Assembly: GCA_963921935.1 (NCBI GenBank)
Contig: OY998178.1
Location: 43,454,951-43,518,950, forward strand
Source: Galeruca laticollis
Taxonomy: Eukaryota; Arthropoda; Insecta; Coleoptera; Chrysomelidae
Length of the DNA: 64,000 nt
Direction of reading: 5' to 3'
Shown: piece after piece, positions 11,260 to 22,149 of the stretch
Layout of the letters: every line of letters starts with the position of its first letter
Position numbering within the stretch: the first letter of the stretch is position 1
Made by a program: the position numbers and the translations under genes
Notes under the pieces: model-generated
Seen by the model: only the letters and a program-made list of their open reading frames with translations
Told to the model about the DNA's origin: nothing
Databases searched by the model: none

Positions 11260-11928
11260 ATAAAATAAATTAATTTTTTGATGAAAATAATCTCAGTGGA
11301 AACGATTGCATTGACATTTGTACAGATGGGGCCAAGGAGATGACGGGTAAAACAGCAGGAGCAGTGTCCCTAATAAAAAATAAAGCGCCTAATTGTAGTT
11401 CCAGCGATTGTTTTCAGCATAGACAAGCCCTTGCGATAAAGGAAATACTGTCAAATTTGAAAGTAGTTATGAATGAAGCGTTAAAACTAGTAAATTTTAT
11501 TAAATCACGACCACTACAATCCCGATTGTTCTCATTATTGTGTGAAGATTATGGCAGCAAACATAAAACACTGCTGCTCTATAGAGAAGTGCGATGGCTG
11601 TATCGGGGAAGAGTTTTAATAAAGCTATTTGAACTTAGAGCCGAGTTACAAATGCTTCTTAAAGATACTTCTTTTAATTTGAAAGATTGTTTGTATGATA
11701 AAACTTGGTTGTTCCGACTGTCTTTTATGGCAAATATCTTTCAAAAACTGAACGAATTGAATTTATCATTGCAAGATAAACAAACAACAATGTTCCAGGC
11801 CTGTAACAAAATAACTGCCTTCAAATGAAAATTAGTTTTTGGGATTATTTGCGTTGGTAAGAGAAAAATAGAAAGCTTTACGTCACTCAGTGAGTTTGTT
11901 AGCGATAACGACTGAGGAATGTGATATA
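11260..11928 (+). pseudogene. hAT (ZBED5/Buster-like) transposase, central fragment
   Basis: The frame runs from CIDICTDGAKEMTG (second catalytic Asp region) through CFQHRQAL and LLYREVRWLYRGR to MANIFQKLNELNLSLQ, stopping at 11828 with further similarity to FTSLSEFV at ~11900. It lacks the BED finger, the first Asp and the C-terminal Glu region. It is homologous to the intact hAT at 7.5 kb but clearly divergent, so it is a separate older lineage. No TIRs were found around it. Confidence 0.8.
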
Positions 11929-11929
11929 T

Positions 11930-12850
11930 TTTCAGATTATTTCTCTTCTGTTTTTGTAAGTAGTGATGCTAGTAACTTTGGTAATATGTATACTAACACA
12001 CCGCTGAATATTTCTAACTACACAATTACTCGTTGAAACTATTAATTAAAAATTGAAAATTTACCCAATAAAGGTCCTGGGTCAGATAAAATACCTACTG
12101 ATTTTATTAAAAATTGTAAGGAATCGCTAATAGAGCCATAATTTTTGCACTTTAATAAATCTCTCAGTTCAGGTCAATTTCCTGATACATGGAATACCAA
12201 TTCATAAATCTGGAAACAAGAATAGAGTTGAAAATTATAGACCTATTTCTAAATTAAACATCTTTAGTAATGTGTTTGAAAGTATCATTTTTGATTTTCT
12301 TTAACATGACGTAAAAAACCTACTTAACATTGATCAGCATGGCCTCATGAAAAAACGTTCGGTGTATACAAATTTATCCCTATACGTTGAATACATACTT
12401 AAAAGTCTGAGTAATAGGCATAACGTTGATTCTGTGTATACTGATTTCAGTAAGGCCTTCGACAAAATAGATGATTCCGTCCTTATCTCAAAACTTTCTG
12501 AAGTCGGTATACATGGTAATTTATTAAGATGATTCGACTCATATGTCAGAAATAGGTCACAACAAGTAATTTTAGGTGTTCTTAAATCTAAGGCTGTGGT
12601 TACTACTTCAGGAGTACCTCAGGGGTCCCATTTAGGTCCTTTACTTTTTAATTTATAAATAAATGACATCCCTAGTTGCTTTCAATTTGCTAAGTTTGTT
12701 ATGTATGCCGATGATTTGAAAATATATCACTCAATTTCATGTGCTTACGACAGAGTTCGATTGCAAGAAGACTTAGACAATGTATCCAACTACTGTGTGA
12801 GGAATTATTTGTTTTTAAATGTCTCAAAATGTAATTATATACAGTGTTTT
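11930..12850 (+). pseudogene. Jockey-like LINE reverse transcriptase, decayed
   Basis: Successive RT motifs read in one direction: DYFSSVFV, a GPGSDKIPTDF signature, ENYRPIS, VDSVYTDFSKAFDKI (motif A), TSGVPQGS (motif B) and FVMYADDLKIY (YADD catalytic motif) near 12705. Several stops interrupt it and the 5' half (endonuclease) and 3' end are absent. Sequence after ~12840 starts with an ACAGTGTTTTTAAATG block that looks like a different element's terminus. Non-functional. Confidence 0.85.
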
Positions 12851-13114
12851 TAAATGAAACTCACGGTCTCTAGTTAATTCCACAATATAATAAAAGTTAT
12901 TGAAAATTCTAAAAAATTGACAATTGTTTCGATAAATCAATATCATCGACGATGATTACATTTTACTTTTATTATACTTATTAATAAAGGATACATTTTT
13001 AAAATCAATTGTTTTATTGAAGGGTTTCATCAAGAATTTCCTTTTCCGAAAGGGTTCCGTCACCAAAAAAGATTGAGAACAGCTGCTCTAAACTATATCT
13101 AATCATTAAATTAG

Positions 13115-13530
13115 TCACGTGTATACACTTCGCTGGCTATATCGAGCTAACAAAGCGAAATTTCTTCAAAAATTACTAAAAATGTAATACTTCAGGTCCA
13201 ATTGCACCCGTTGTACTGGTTCTGGTGAAGTGAAACTGAAAATCAATAGAGCTCACTTGTGAGACACCCTGGACAATACCCAATCATAAAATTGGCAGCT
13301 TTATCCACTCCGAACGCTGTATCGTGCTAACAAACCGAACTCTCCAAAAATGACGAAAAGCGTAGTATATCTGGATTTGTAGGACCCGTTGTACTGGCTT
13401 TAGTGAGATGAAAATCAATAGGATTCATCTGTGAGATGACCTTAACATTACCCAATCATAAAATTCCGACTTTTTGGGAGAAAACCAATACTTTTCTAAC
13501 ATCATAGATAGGTTTGGCGGAAAAGTAATA
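13115..13530 (-). mobile_element. Helentron-like element fragment with two repeat monomers
   Basis: Minus-strand copy of the family at 18.0, 30.25 and 1.94 kb. Two monomers carry GCTGTATCG(T/A)GCTAACA (near 13131 and 13317). The leader end is present as GATAGGTTTGGCGGAAAAGT near 13505-13525. Most repeats and the hairpin end are missing. Confidence 0.65.
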
Positions 13531-14500
13531 TTACTTTTTTAAATAAAACTAACTATTTCTGAATAATTCCACTAAATATTGTTAGTTTAATTAAAAAATT
13601 AAGTGTCGAAATAATAAATTTCATCAAAAGGAATATGTATGAACAAATTGATTGGAATGAGTTATTTCAGTTATTAAGTATGAAATCCAAAAAAATCACG
13701 TAAATATATATCCTTGAAATGTTTAATTCAAATATCATAGTGATATATTAGTGAATAACAACAAATTATACGTGATGAAATGTTTGGTAAAAATATTTAA
13801 AAAATATACAAATAATCCCTAGGCTGGGAGGTACGAGCGAACATAATTTGAATTATACGTCGCGTTGAGCGTTTCATTTTGTGAAAAAATAGTTTACTCC
13901 ATTTGCGGTAACAGCAAATCGAATTATTCAACAAAAAGGTGAACATTTTGTATGTGTAAATCATTCGGTAGTTACATTTGATGTTAAAATCAACAGGAAT
14001 GTATAGAATAAAATTGTTTCGAAACAAATAGTTGATAATTTCAAACAACAGCTCACAAATTAGGGTTGAACATTTTCAAAAAGCATTTATTGCTCGATCA
14101 AACCCGTCTGTAATTCTTATTATTGCCGCTAGAGTGCGTTTTTTAATACCTATAATAGAAAATTGTAATCTAAAAAATTTAACACAATGAGTTTATTGTT
14201 CATAAAATATGGAAGAAAGAAAATTTAGTTATTATAAAATTTTAAAGACGCTATTACACTGCTAGTTATTCTTATTTTTGGGCCCTTTATCAAGAATCAA
14301 TGTTAAAACTTCATATTTTTTTAATCATAAAAGTATGCTTGGTTCCAGAAATTACAAAAAACCGTGTAAAAAAATGAACCAATTTTAAAATTAAAATAAT
14401 GTCTCCTTAGATGTTATATTGTCTTTCATCACACTCAATGTATTGTTGTGTTAGTGTTTTTTGCATACGACCTAACTCAAGCAGACTATCAACGTAAAAA

Positions 14501-14707
14501 GTGTTAGGTCAGAATCTAAAGTTAGCCAAGAGTAACAAACTGAAAGCAAATATCGAGAAAAATAGGCTATTCGTAGAAGGCAAAGAATGCGGATACGAAG
14601 ATCTGATAAAAATACCGAATGCAATAGAAATATTAACAACAAACAAAGGGAAAGCTCTACTTCGAAAGAAAACTCGTCGCCACAACCGGGAACGAAAAGA
14701 AAATTGA
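14501..14707 (+). pseudogene. Possible LINE ORF1 remnant
   Basis: A 68-residue lysine-rich frame with LKLAKSNKLKANIEKNRLF and a GYEDLIKIPN segment. It lies ~180 bp upstream of a LINE endonuclease in the same orientation, which fits the tail of an ORF1 nucleic-acid-binding protein. No zinc knuckle is visible, so the call rests on position. Confidence 0.3.
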
Positions 14708-14889
14708 AGAAAAACATAGAATCAGAAACGTGTAACCAGGAATCAAAAAATATTAACGTCAAATTAATTATTTTGTGTGTTTCTTCACATTTGTTACAGT
14801 TGGTTAACCTAGTTCATCCTTTACCCCTGTAATTTCAAATTTTTTGTTAGATATTTATTGACAGCAATTTTATTTTCAACAATTTTTTT

Positions 14890-15600
14890 AATATAAACCG
14901 AAATGGATGCTTATATTAGGGATTATGAAAATGATCCAATTCAATCAACTAAAATTCAGATCCCGGGAACATTTATAAATCATATTAACGTTGGATAATA
15001 TGCATGCTAGATTTGATTTGATAGTACTAACTGACACCTGGCAGCTATAATATCACAATATTTTTAAAATTCAGAGATATGAAAGTATATACAATGATGC
15101 TGGTCTAAATCAGAATGATAGGGTTTTGGTTTTCATTCAAGATCATATAAAGTTTAAAAAAACAATTGACTATATTGGTGATATCAGAATCATTTCCATT
15201 ATAGTTTCCGCAAAAAACAAAAGAATTGAAATTAAATCCATATATCGATCTCCTAGTACTTGCCCAAAAAGTTTTAATCAGAATTTAATCAATTATTTAA
15301 ATTCATTGAAAAATCACGACATTAGCATTATAACAGGTGACACAAATTTAGATTTATTAGACAGCAATGATGAAATAGTAGATGAGTACAAAAATATGAT
15401 GCTTTTGGATATACTTCATACATTAATTAATACACTCGTTTACCTAGTCGAGCATGTTTGGATCATCTTTATGTATCAAGTCGTAACGCACTTAAAGCTA
15501 AATCATATATTTTTAGATATAATATTACAGATCACTGCCCCATAGCCATTATAGTAGAAATAGAGCGAAATAACATCCAGTTAAATGAGCAGTTCAATTA
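14890..15600 (+). pseudogene. LINE endonuclease (EEP) domain, frameshifted
   Basis: The frame begins near 14903 (MDAYIRDYE) and is broken early. From 15126 it reads IFIQDHIKF-like residues, KSIYRSPSTCPKSF and IITGDTNLDLLD (the GDFN-type motif of apurinic-type endonucleases). A frameshift near 15460 leads to LDHLYVSS and YNITDHCPIA (terminal DH motif). This is the order seen in Jockey-clade LINEs. The RT part is absent; the sequence ends near the mariner at 15834. Confidence 0.75.
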
Positions 15601-16465
15601 CAAATATTATATAAATTATCCCAAGACTGTTGGGAGATTGTTCTTGCCATATGGGGTACTGGGTGGTGTGTTTTCTGGCGGGTATCACAGGAATGTATAG
15701 CTGTTGGGAATGAATGCTTTGTCTTGCGAAATTTAGTAAGTGTACAATAATAGAACAAAGAATAACCATCACTTGCAATCCACGGGGTGTAGAATTTATA
15801 TCATTCTTCAATTTAATATCTAACAGGAATGTATACGGGGTTATTCATAACTATTGGAACATAGGCTAATGGTAGATTGTTTTACCAAAATATGGCGATA
15901 GGACCAAATATACTTCAATAAAATATTGCTGTGGAAAAAGGCGTTAAAGTTGATTTTTTTTTCGTTTTTTGCTAATAATTTCACTGTATATTTATCGTTT
16001 GTTGTCAAAATCGGCACAGAGGCATAATTTCATGCAAGCAATATTATTTTATGTATTATTTGACATTTTGTTACAGGGGGAGGGGCTCGTGAAGGATTTC
16101 TGATGATGAAATCGACTGGTAACTTTCTTTGACGAAACTTTATAGTGATTTTTATTAAAAAGTATGATATAAACATCATTTTTACGTAATATTGGTATTC
16201 TTGTTCAAACACGATATTCTCATTCGTTTTCGAGGAAAACGAAATTGAACAGTTCAGAGTATCGGAAGGGGATTTCAGGTACCTAATGGACAATAAAAAA
16301 AACTTGTATCATAAGGCTTCTATTTCGACGATGAAGCATAATTAAAAACAATGTAACATAAAAAGAGCAAACTCAAATTAAATTTTCTACGTGGCCTCCT
16401 CCGACTTCTATGCCCTTTCTAATTCTTTTAATAAAGGACTTTCGAACTTCAAAGAACATATTATT

Positions 16466-17587
16466 CTATCCCCTTATAAAGTTAGCCGCATTAAGTATTT
16501 TCCTCCAGAGTTCGTCTCTTGAGTTAATTTCATTGGCATAAACTAAGGACTTCATATCTCCCCAAACATAAAAATCAATTGGGTTATACTCAGGACTTCT
16601 TGCTTCCCATTCAAAATCACTTCCTCTGCCAATCCATCGTTGAGGAAATATGTCATTTAAATGATTTCTAACAACTAAAGGGAAATGAGGTGGAGCTCCA
16701 TCCTGCATAAACCACATTTTACTTCTTACAGCTAGTGATAGATTATCCAAAATATCACTACAAGTATTTTGCAAAAAAATTAAATAAGAATCTACATTCA
16801 AATTTGGAGACAGAACATATGGCCCTAGTAGATGGTCGCCTATAATGCCACACCAAATATTCAATTCAAACTCATGTTGGAAATATGTTTCTTTCAGAGC
16901 ATGCGGATTTTTTCTTCCCAATAATGGCTTTTTCGCCAATTAAATACCCCTCGTCTGGTAAAAGTCACTTTATCGGTAAACATAATATTCTTAATAAAAT
17001 TTCGATCATCATTATGTTGTTGAGAATACGTTGGCAGAACTGTAACCGTCGTGGAAGATCTCTTGGAAGCAAATTTTGAACAGGAGTGAAGTGATAAGGG
17101 TGAAAAACTTTTTTTAGAATTCTAATAATAGACGACCGACTTACTCCTGTTCTTCTTCTTCTTCTTCAAGTGCCCTCTTCACTACTGAAGGTTGGCGACA
17201 ATACCAGCAAACTCCTCTGTATTTCTTGCTGTTCTCAATAGGGTGCATGTGTCTAATCCTGTCCACTCTCTTATATTCTTAAGCCATGAGCAGTTTCGTC
17301 TTCCGGATCCTCTTCGACCCTCTATCTTTCCCTCCATAAGCAGTCTCAAAAGTTGATTGATTAGGTGAAATTTGTTTCGGACGACCACCTTGATTTTTAT
17401 TGTGAAATGACCCGGTTCCACCCAAACAATAAAACAGATTTGAAAAAGTTTTGTGATTTGGTTGCCTTCTGCCTGGATATAACAATTCATACCTTTTGGT
17501 TGCAAAGCGCCCGCAAAAACGATCTTGTGCGTATACACAAATCATATCCCGCATTTCTCCATTCGTAAAATGATTGTGACGAGGCAT
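16466..17587 (-). pseudogene. Mariner transposase, DD41D, interrupted
   Basis: The N-terminus starts at the Met at 17587 (MPRHNHFTNGEMRDM) and contains a HTH-like KRYELLYPGRRQPNHKTF segment. After a LINE insertion (17146-17345) the frame resumes with stops. It then gives FTDKVTFTRRG (first Asp, ~16985), WCGIIGDHLLGPYVL, MWFMQDGAPPHF (second Asp) and SPEYNPIDFYVWGDMK (third Asp). The spacing between second and third Asp is 41 residues, matching DD41D. All three Asp are retained, but frameshifts and the insertion abolish the protein. Confidence 0.85.
17146..17345 (-). mobile_element. 5'-truncated LINE tail inserted in mariner transposase
   Basis: The minus strand encodes MEGKIEGRRGSGRRNC, SWLKNIREWTGLDT and FAGIVANLQ, the C-terminal end of many insect LINE pol proteins (RGPGRRRTSWLKNLREWTG-type). 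It ends in (CTT)n, i.e. (AAG)n on the coding strand, at ~17148-17165. It interrupts the transposase between its N-terminal domain and catalytic core. Clade not certain. Confidence 0.75.
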
Positions 17588-18047
17588 TTCAATCGAAAAA
17601 GTATATGAGAGCTTTAAAAAATGCAACAATTGACTATAAACTCGCAGCAAAAAATATTCACTGACAAGAAAAGTTATTTACCAGCAACAATTATCAGACA
17701 GTCCACTTTTCATAAATGAAATAATATTTGAAATCTCCCTTCCAATACTCTGAACTGTTCAATTGCGTTTTTCTCGAAAATGAATCAGAATATCGTGTTT
17801 GAACAAAAGTACCAATATTACGTAGAAATGATGGTTATGTTATATTTTCTAATAAGAATCACTAAAAACTTTCGTCAAAAAAAGTTACCAGTCGATTTCT
17901 TCATCAGAAATCCTTCACGAGGCTCCCCCTGTAACAAAATGGCAAATAATACATAAAACCATATTGCCGGTATAAAATTATGCCTCTGTTCCGATTTTGA
18001 TAACAATCGATAAATATACAGTGAAATTATTAACAAAAAGCGAAAAA

Positions 18048-19224
18048 ATAAACGGTTTTAAAGACTAAAACTAACTTTTCCGCATCAGTGAGATGCCCTG
18101 AATAATATTTTATCATAAACTTGTCACTTGTACACTTCGGGGGACATATCGTGCTAACAAACCGAAATTTCTCCAAAAGTAACCAAAAATGCTGTATATC
18201 TGGATTTATAGGACCCGCTGTACTCGCTATAGTCAGCTGAAAATCAATAGGGTACATCTGTGAGACACCTTGAATGAGAGACCTTAAAAAATATCCAATT
18301 ATAAAATTGGGCACTTGTATACACATCGGAGGCTGTATCGTACTAACAACCCGAAATTTCTCCAGAAAGGATAAAAAATATGGCACTCCAGCTACCATAG
18401 CACCCGTTGTACTAGCTTTGGTGAGCTAAAAATCAATAAGGTCCATCTAAAAGACGCCCTGAACAATATTCAATCATAAAATGGGTCACTTGTATACACG
18501 TTGGAGGCTGTATCGTGCTAACAAACTGAAAATTCCCTAAAAATGACCAAAATTTGGTACCTCAAGTACCATAGCACTCGTTGTACTGGCTTTAGTGAGC
18601 TGAATATCAATAGGGTTCATCTTTGAGACGCCCTGTATAACATCCAATCATAAAATTGGTCACTTGTATATACTCCGGAGGCTGTATCGTGCTAACCAAC
18701 TGAAATTTTTCCAAAAATGACAAAAATGTCGTACTTAAGGTACTATAGCACCTGTTGTACTGGCTGTGGTGAGTTGAAAATCAATAAGGTTCATCTGCGA
18801 GATGTTCTGAATAATATTCAATCATAAAATTGGTGACTTTTTGCACTCCGGAGGCTGTATCGGGCTAACAAACTGAAAATTCTCAAAAAATTACAAAAAT
18901 ATCGTACTTCAAGTACCATAGCACCCGTTGTACTGGCTATGTGTGAGCTGAAAATCAATAGGGTTCATCTGGGAGATGTTCTGAACAATATGCAATCATA
19001 AAATTGGTGACTTGTTGCACTCCGGAGGCTGTATCGTGCTAACAAGGCATGTAATGAAAAGTGGCCACGACAACGACGACGACATACACACAGAATTTTT
19101 TTTTCTAGAAACCGTTTTTGTGTTGTTCTTGATGAAAAACGTAAAAATAACTCAAAAACTTTTTTTTAAATTCCAACTTTTTTGTGGGTAAGCCAATACT
19201 TTTCTCGCATATTAGATAGGTTGG
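18048..19224 (-). mobile_element. Helentron-like element with six tandem monomers, nested in mariner TIR
   Basis: The right-end hairpin lies near 18050-18070 (GTTTTA-AAGAC-TAAAAC, after TAAACG), followed by ACTTTTCCGC. Six monomers of ~172-180 bp carry GGCTGTATCGTGCTAACA boxes near 18143, 18330, 18507, 18681, 18853 and 19026. Then comes a leader with a GTCGTC-rich block and, at the far end, GATAGGTTGGGCGGAAAGT. ACTTTTCCGC and GCGGAAAGT form subterminal inverted repeats. The interrupted mariner TIR defines both boundaries, and no clear target duplication is seen. No ORF. Confidence 0.8.
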
Positions 19225-19882
19225 GCGGAAAGTAGAAATTCAACTTTAACGCCCTTTATCTTTTTCCACAGCAATATTTTATTGAGGTATATTTGGTCCT
19301 ATCGCCATATTTTGGTCCAAACAATCTACCCTTAGCCTATGTACCAATAGTTATGAATCACCCTGTATATTATTACATAGTAGTGGAGAAAATAATCTAA
19401 TGAGTGCTTCTGTTTTGACACAGGAATTTCATTATTGTAGTTCTTTGAAAAATTTTCTAAGTTGCTGAAAAAGTTTCTATCTATACACAAATTTTCTTTA
19501 GCATGAAACTATTGAAATTATAATTGTTACACGTTTCCTACATTTGAACTAAAATAAGACTCAAGAGAAAATGTTTCATCATCATTTTCAATTTTTCAAT
19601 TTTTAAGGACCTACTTCATCAAACATTGGTTAAGTCGTCATGAAAAACAATGGTTATCTGAAGAAACTATAGAATTAGAATCAATTTTTGGAAACCTTTA
19701 TGATTTAATACGTTTATCCCCATTTATAATTAATATCCTAATGTTATATTTACAAGTAAACCTAATTATCGTCGTGAATTAGGGAAAAACTAGACTATTG
19801 AATATTATGCCAAATGAAACATATTTTCACATCCTAATTTTTTGTTGTTGTTATCACATATTTCAACAATACATAACAATAT

Positions 19883-20228
19883 TGTAAAGTTTATCTTATT
19901 TATTTAAATAGTTTTTAACACAACGAGTGGGATAAATTTATATGTACTTAATTTATTTATACACATTACTACTCATTTATAGTTAATATATGTACACACT
20001 TAATTGTTCTGCTGTGTTCGCTATGAAATCAAACTGTAGACTGAACTGCAATTCGTAGGCAGTCACTTATATTTATCAAAAAATTTTTCTGGAACATTTG
20101 GATTCCTGGAATTTATAGGGGCACAACAAATAATCGACCTTAGAAACGCATTTATCAATACAATCACAAAAAAGGATCCTTCCCGCCAATATTTTAATTT
20201 TTAGATATTTTAGACAGGGTCGGCACCA
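19883..20228 (-). repeat. 3' LTR of gypsy-like element
   Basis: 346 bp, starting TGGTGCCGACCCTG and ending CTTTACA on the minus strand. It shares with the other LTR blocks such as GGATTCCTG, the TTCGTAGG stretch and GTGGGATAAAT. Uninterrupted. Confidence 0.8.
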
Positions 20229-20399
20229 TTGTGCAATTTCGTAACATTACCTCATCCTCAAAAGAAATGTCCTCCTGGGACTTCTGTGTAGCAGGGACTG
20301 GAAGTTCAAATCAGCAACTGCACCCATTTCTACACTTTCCGGTCTCATGGAAATTACAGGCCACCGTTTTCATCAGTGCTGATAACGAGGGAGTAAAGC

Positions 20400-20881
20400 T
20401 GCAAATTAATATGTGGATACCTATCTTGGAAGGTCATCTGTATCATGTTCCTGATAAATGGCCTATCCAGCGGTTGTTCTCTATCCTAGGCATTACTAGT
20501 TTCTCCACGTTGGATTCCAGCACATGATCTCGTAGGCGTCGTAGCGCTTCCCCTGTAGGTGAATCGATCTTGAAATTTGTTTTTGGTTACCAGGTAGAAG
20601 ATGTACCGCGAATTGTGTTTGAGTCTCAGTGTCTTGCCTGGGGCTGGAATCTGATCTTCAAGTTTATCTAATTGTCCAAACCTCTTTCGAAAGACGGTTG
20701 CCAACCCTTGTGCGGGTTTGTTACTGGCGGAGATGTTATGTGCCAGTGAATATTCTTCCGGGAGCGTGAACAAATTTTGCCATTGTTCTCTAGTGACTCC
20801 ATATTTAGCTTTCCCGGTACCTCCATATGCGGACACAAATTCTTCGAATGCAGGGTCAGGCTGTTCTCGGATATGGTGCAC
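20400..20881 (-). pseudogene. TARG1/OARD1-like macro domain in gypsy element
   Basis: A 131-residue frame starting at 20881 enters the macro fold near residue 37: LFTLPEEYSLAHNISAS, then GLATVFRKRFG (59-69) and RYIFYLVTKNKF (92-103). After a frameshift it continues in another frame with LRRLRDHVLESNVEKLVMPRI, and in a third with PLDRP and MIQMTFQD. This order is the one in TARG1/OARD1 deacylases, which remove ADP-ribose from acidic residues and O-acetyl-ADP-ribose. The LDR segment that holds the family's catalytic Asp is still readable, but the preceding GCG is lost. It follows the integrase C-terminus by about 40 residues in the same orientation, so it was probably the last domain of pol. 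Non-functional copy. Confidence 0.8.
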
Positions 20882-20889
20882 TCTCTCCT

Positions 20890-22140
20890 CTAGGTCATGG
20901 TCTCCTTCGAATGGCGCTAGTCGGTTATCATGACTACTTTCGGCTTTCCATTGGGGATGTTGCTCACGCGATAGACGATGTCATTGAACTTTTTCTTGAT
21001 TAATTACGGACTTTTTCAAGATGTCTGTAATTTGAGAGAAAAACCATTTCTCCTCGTCGGGTTGTACAGCCATACTTTGTCCCCTTCTGTGGCCTGCGTG
21101 TCATATGCTGGCGTATGCTGGCAACTTGAAGATTTTTTCGAACCAATTCGTGGCAGATCGATAAGCCAACGCAAATAGGGAAATATACTGGTCCCAATCG
21201 TTCATCCTTCATCTCAATTGGATCACGCAATCTTGTTTCGATAGATTTTCTCCCGGTCGACCACCAAATTTCAAGTCACAACGTAGCCTAATTTGTCATC
21301 CACACAGGATTTTCGTAGGTGTGATCGATAAGCCAAGGTAAATATATAGAGATACTGGTCCCAGTTCTTCTAGCTGTAAACTACTTTGGACAGGTATTTT
21401 CCAATGGTCCTATTCTGTTCATTCTCTCGACCATTCCATCTGACTGTGGATGCAACGCTATCGTCACGGTCTTCATTATTCCCAGCTTTTCACAAATTTT
21501 CTGCACTACCTGGCTCTCGAAATTTCGTCCTTGATCGTTGTGGACGTCCAGGGGCACTCCATATCGGCTACTAAATTCTTTCACCAATACATCCGCGACA
21601 GTTGTCTCTTGATTTGCAATCGCGTAAATTTCCATCCACTTTGTGATATCATCCATAACAACCACAATGTACGATTATTTACCACCGTTTTCTGTCGTCA
21701 GAAATGGCTCAGCGATATCTAAAGCAATCCTTTCGAGAGGGCTTCCAACAATATATTGGTTGGTGGGTACCTTTCTCCTGTGATATGGTTCATGAGTCGT
21801 ATTACAAGTAGTATTTCTTACACGAGTCCTTCCTATCTTCGGAGCTGTTCATCCAATAAATCTTTTTACGGACTCGCTGAGGGTTTATTCACTCCCAGGT
21901 GACAGCCGGATGGACTGTCATGTATCTTCCACAGTACCTCAGCTACTCTCGTTCTCTGGATAACTAGCTGTCTTCGCCTCTCGGAACCATCATCGTTTTC
22001 AAGGATTCTTTTCAATAGGCCTTCTTCCAGGACAATGGAATCCCACTGAGATGAGGATCATTCCCCTGATCCTCTCTAATTCTGGTAGGTGACCATTCTT
22101 CGTTGACTACCGTAATTCTTGAAACTGCAACTCTCTTAGA
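20890..22140 (-). pseudogene. Gypsy-like integrase, fragmented
   Basis: From the right: a pre-integrase segment, then the zinc-binding motif start LWKIHDSPSGCHLGVNK (~21930-21880). The catalytic core is at 21665-21381: VVMDDITKWMEIYAI (first Asp), HNDQGRNFES (second Asp) and LHPQSDGMVERMN (catalytic Glu in VERMNR). A C-terminal region with RLGPVYF follows, and an SH3-like stretch is readable in shifted frames near 21050-20950. Multiple frameshifts. Integrase would have joined element cDNA to chromosomal DNA. Confidence 0.82.
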
Positions 22141-22149
22141 TTCCGTCTT

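Larger units (their letters stand above)
15834..19367 (-). mobile_element. Mariner (DD41D/rosa-like) with ~450-bp TIRs and two nested insertions
   Basis: The left end TACGGGGTTATTCATAAC and right end (inverse of TACAGGGTGATTCATAAC) define the element, with TA on each side (15832-15833, 19368-19369). The left arm spans about 15834-16280. Its partner is split: 17725-18047 and 19225-19367 pair with the inner and outer parts of the left arm, and a 1.18-kb Helentron-like element lies between. Inside are a minus-strand transposase pseudogene and, within that, the 3' end of a LINE. Removing the two insertions leaves about 2.1-2.2 kb. Confidence 0.88.

Noticed and set aside
18030..18398. 122-codon minus-strand frame
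   Set aside because: It runs through tandem monomers; the internal repeat explains its length.
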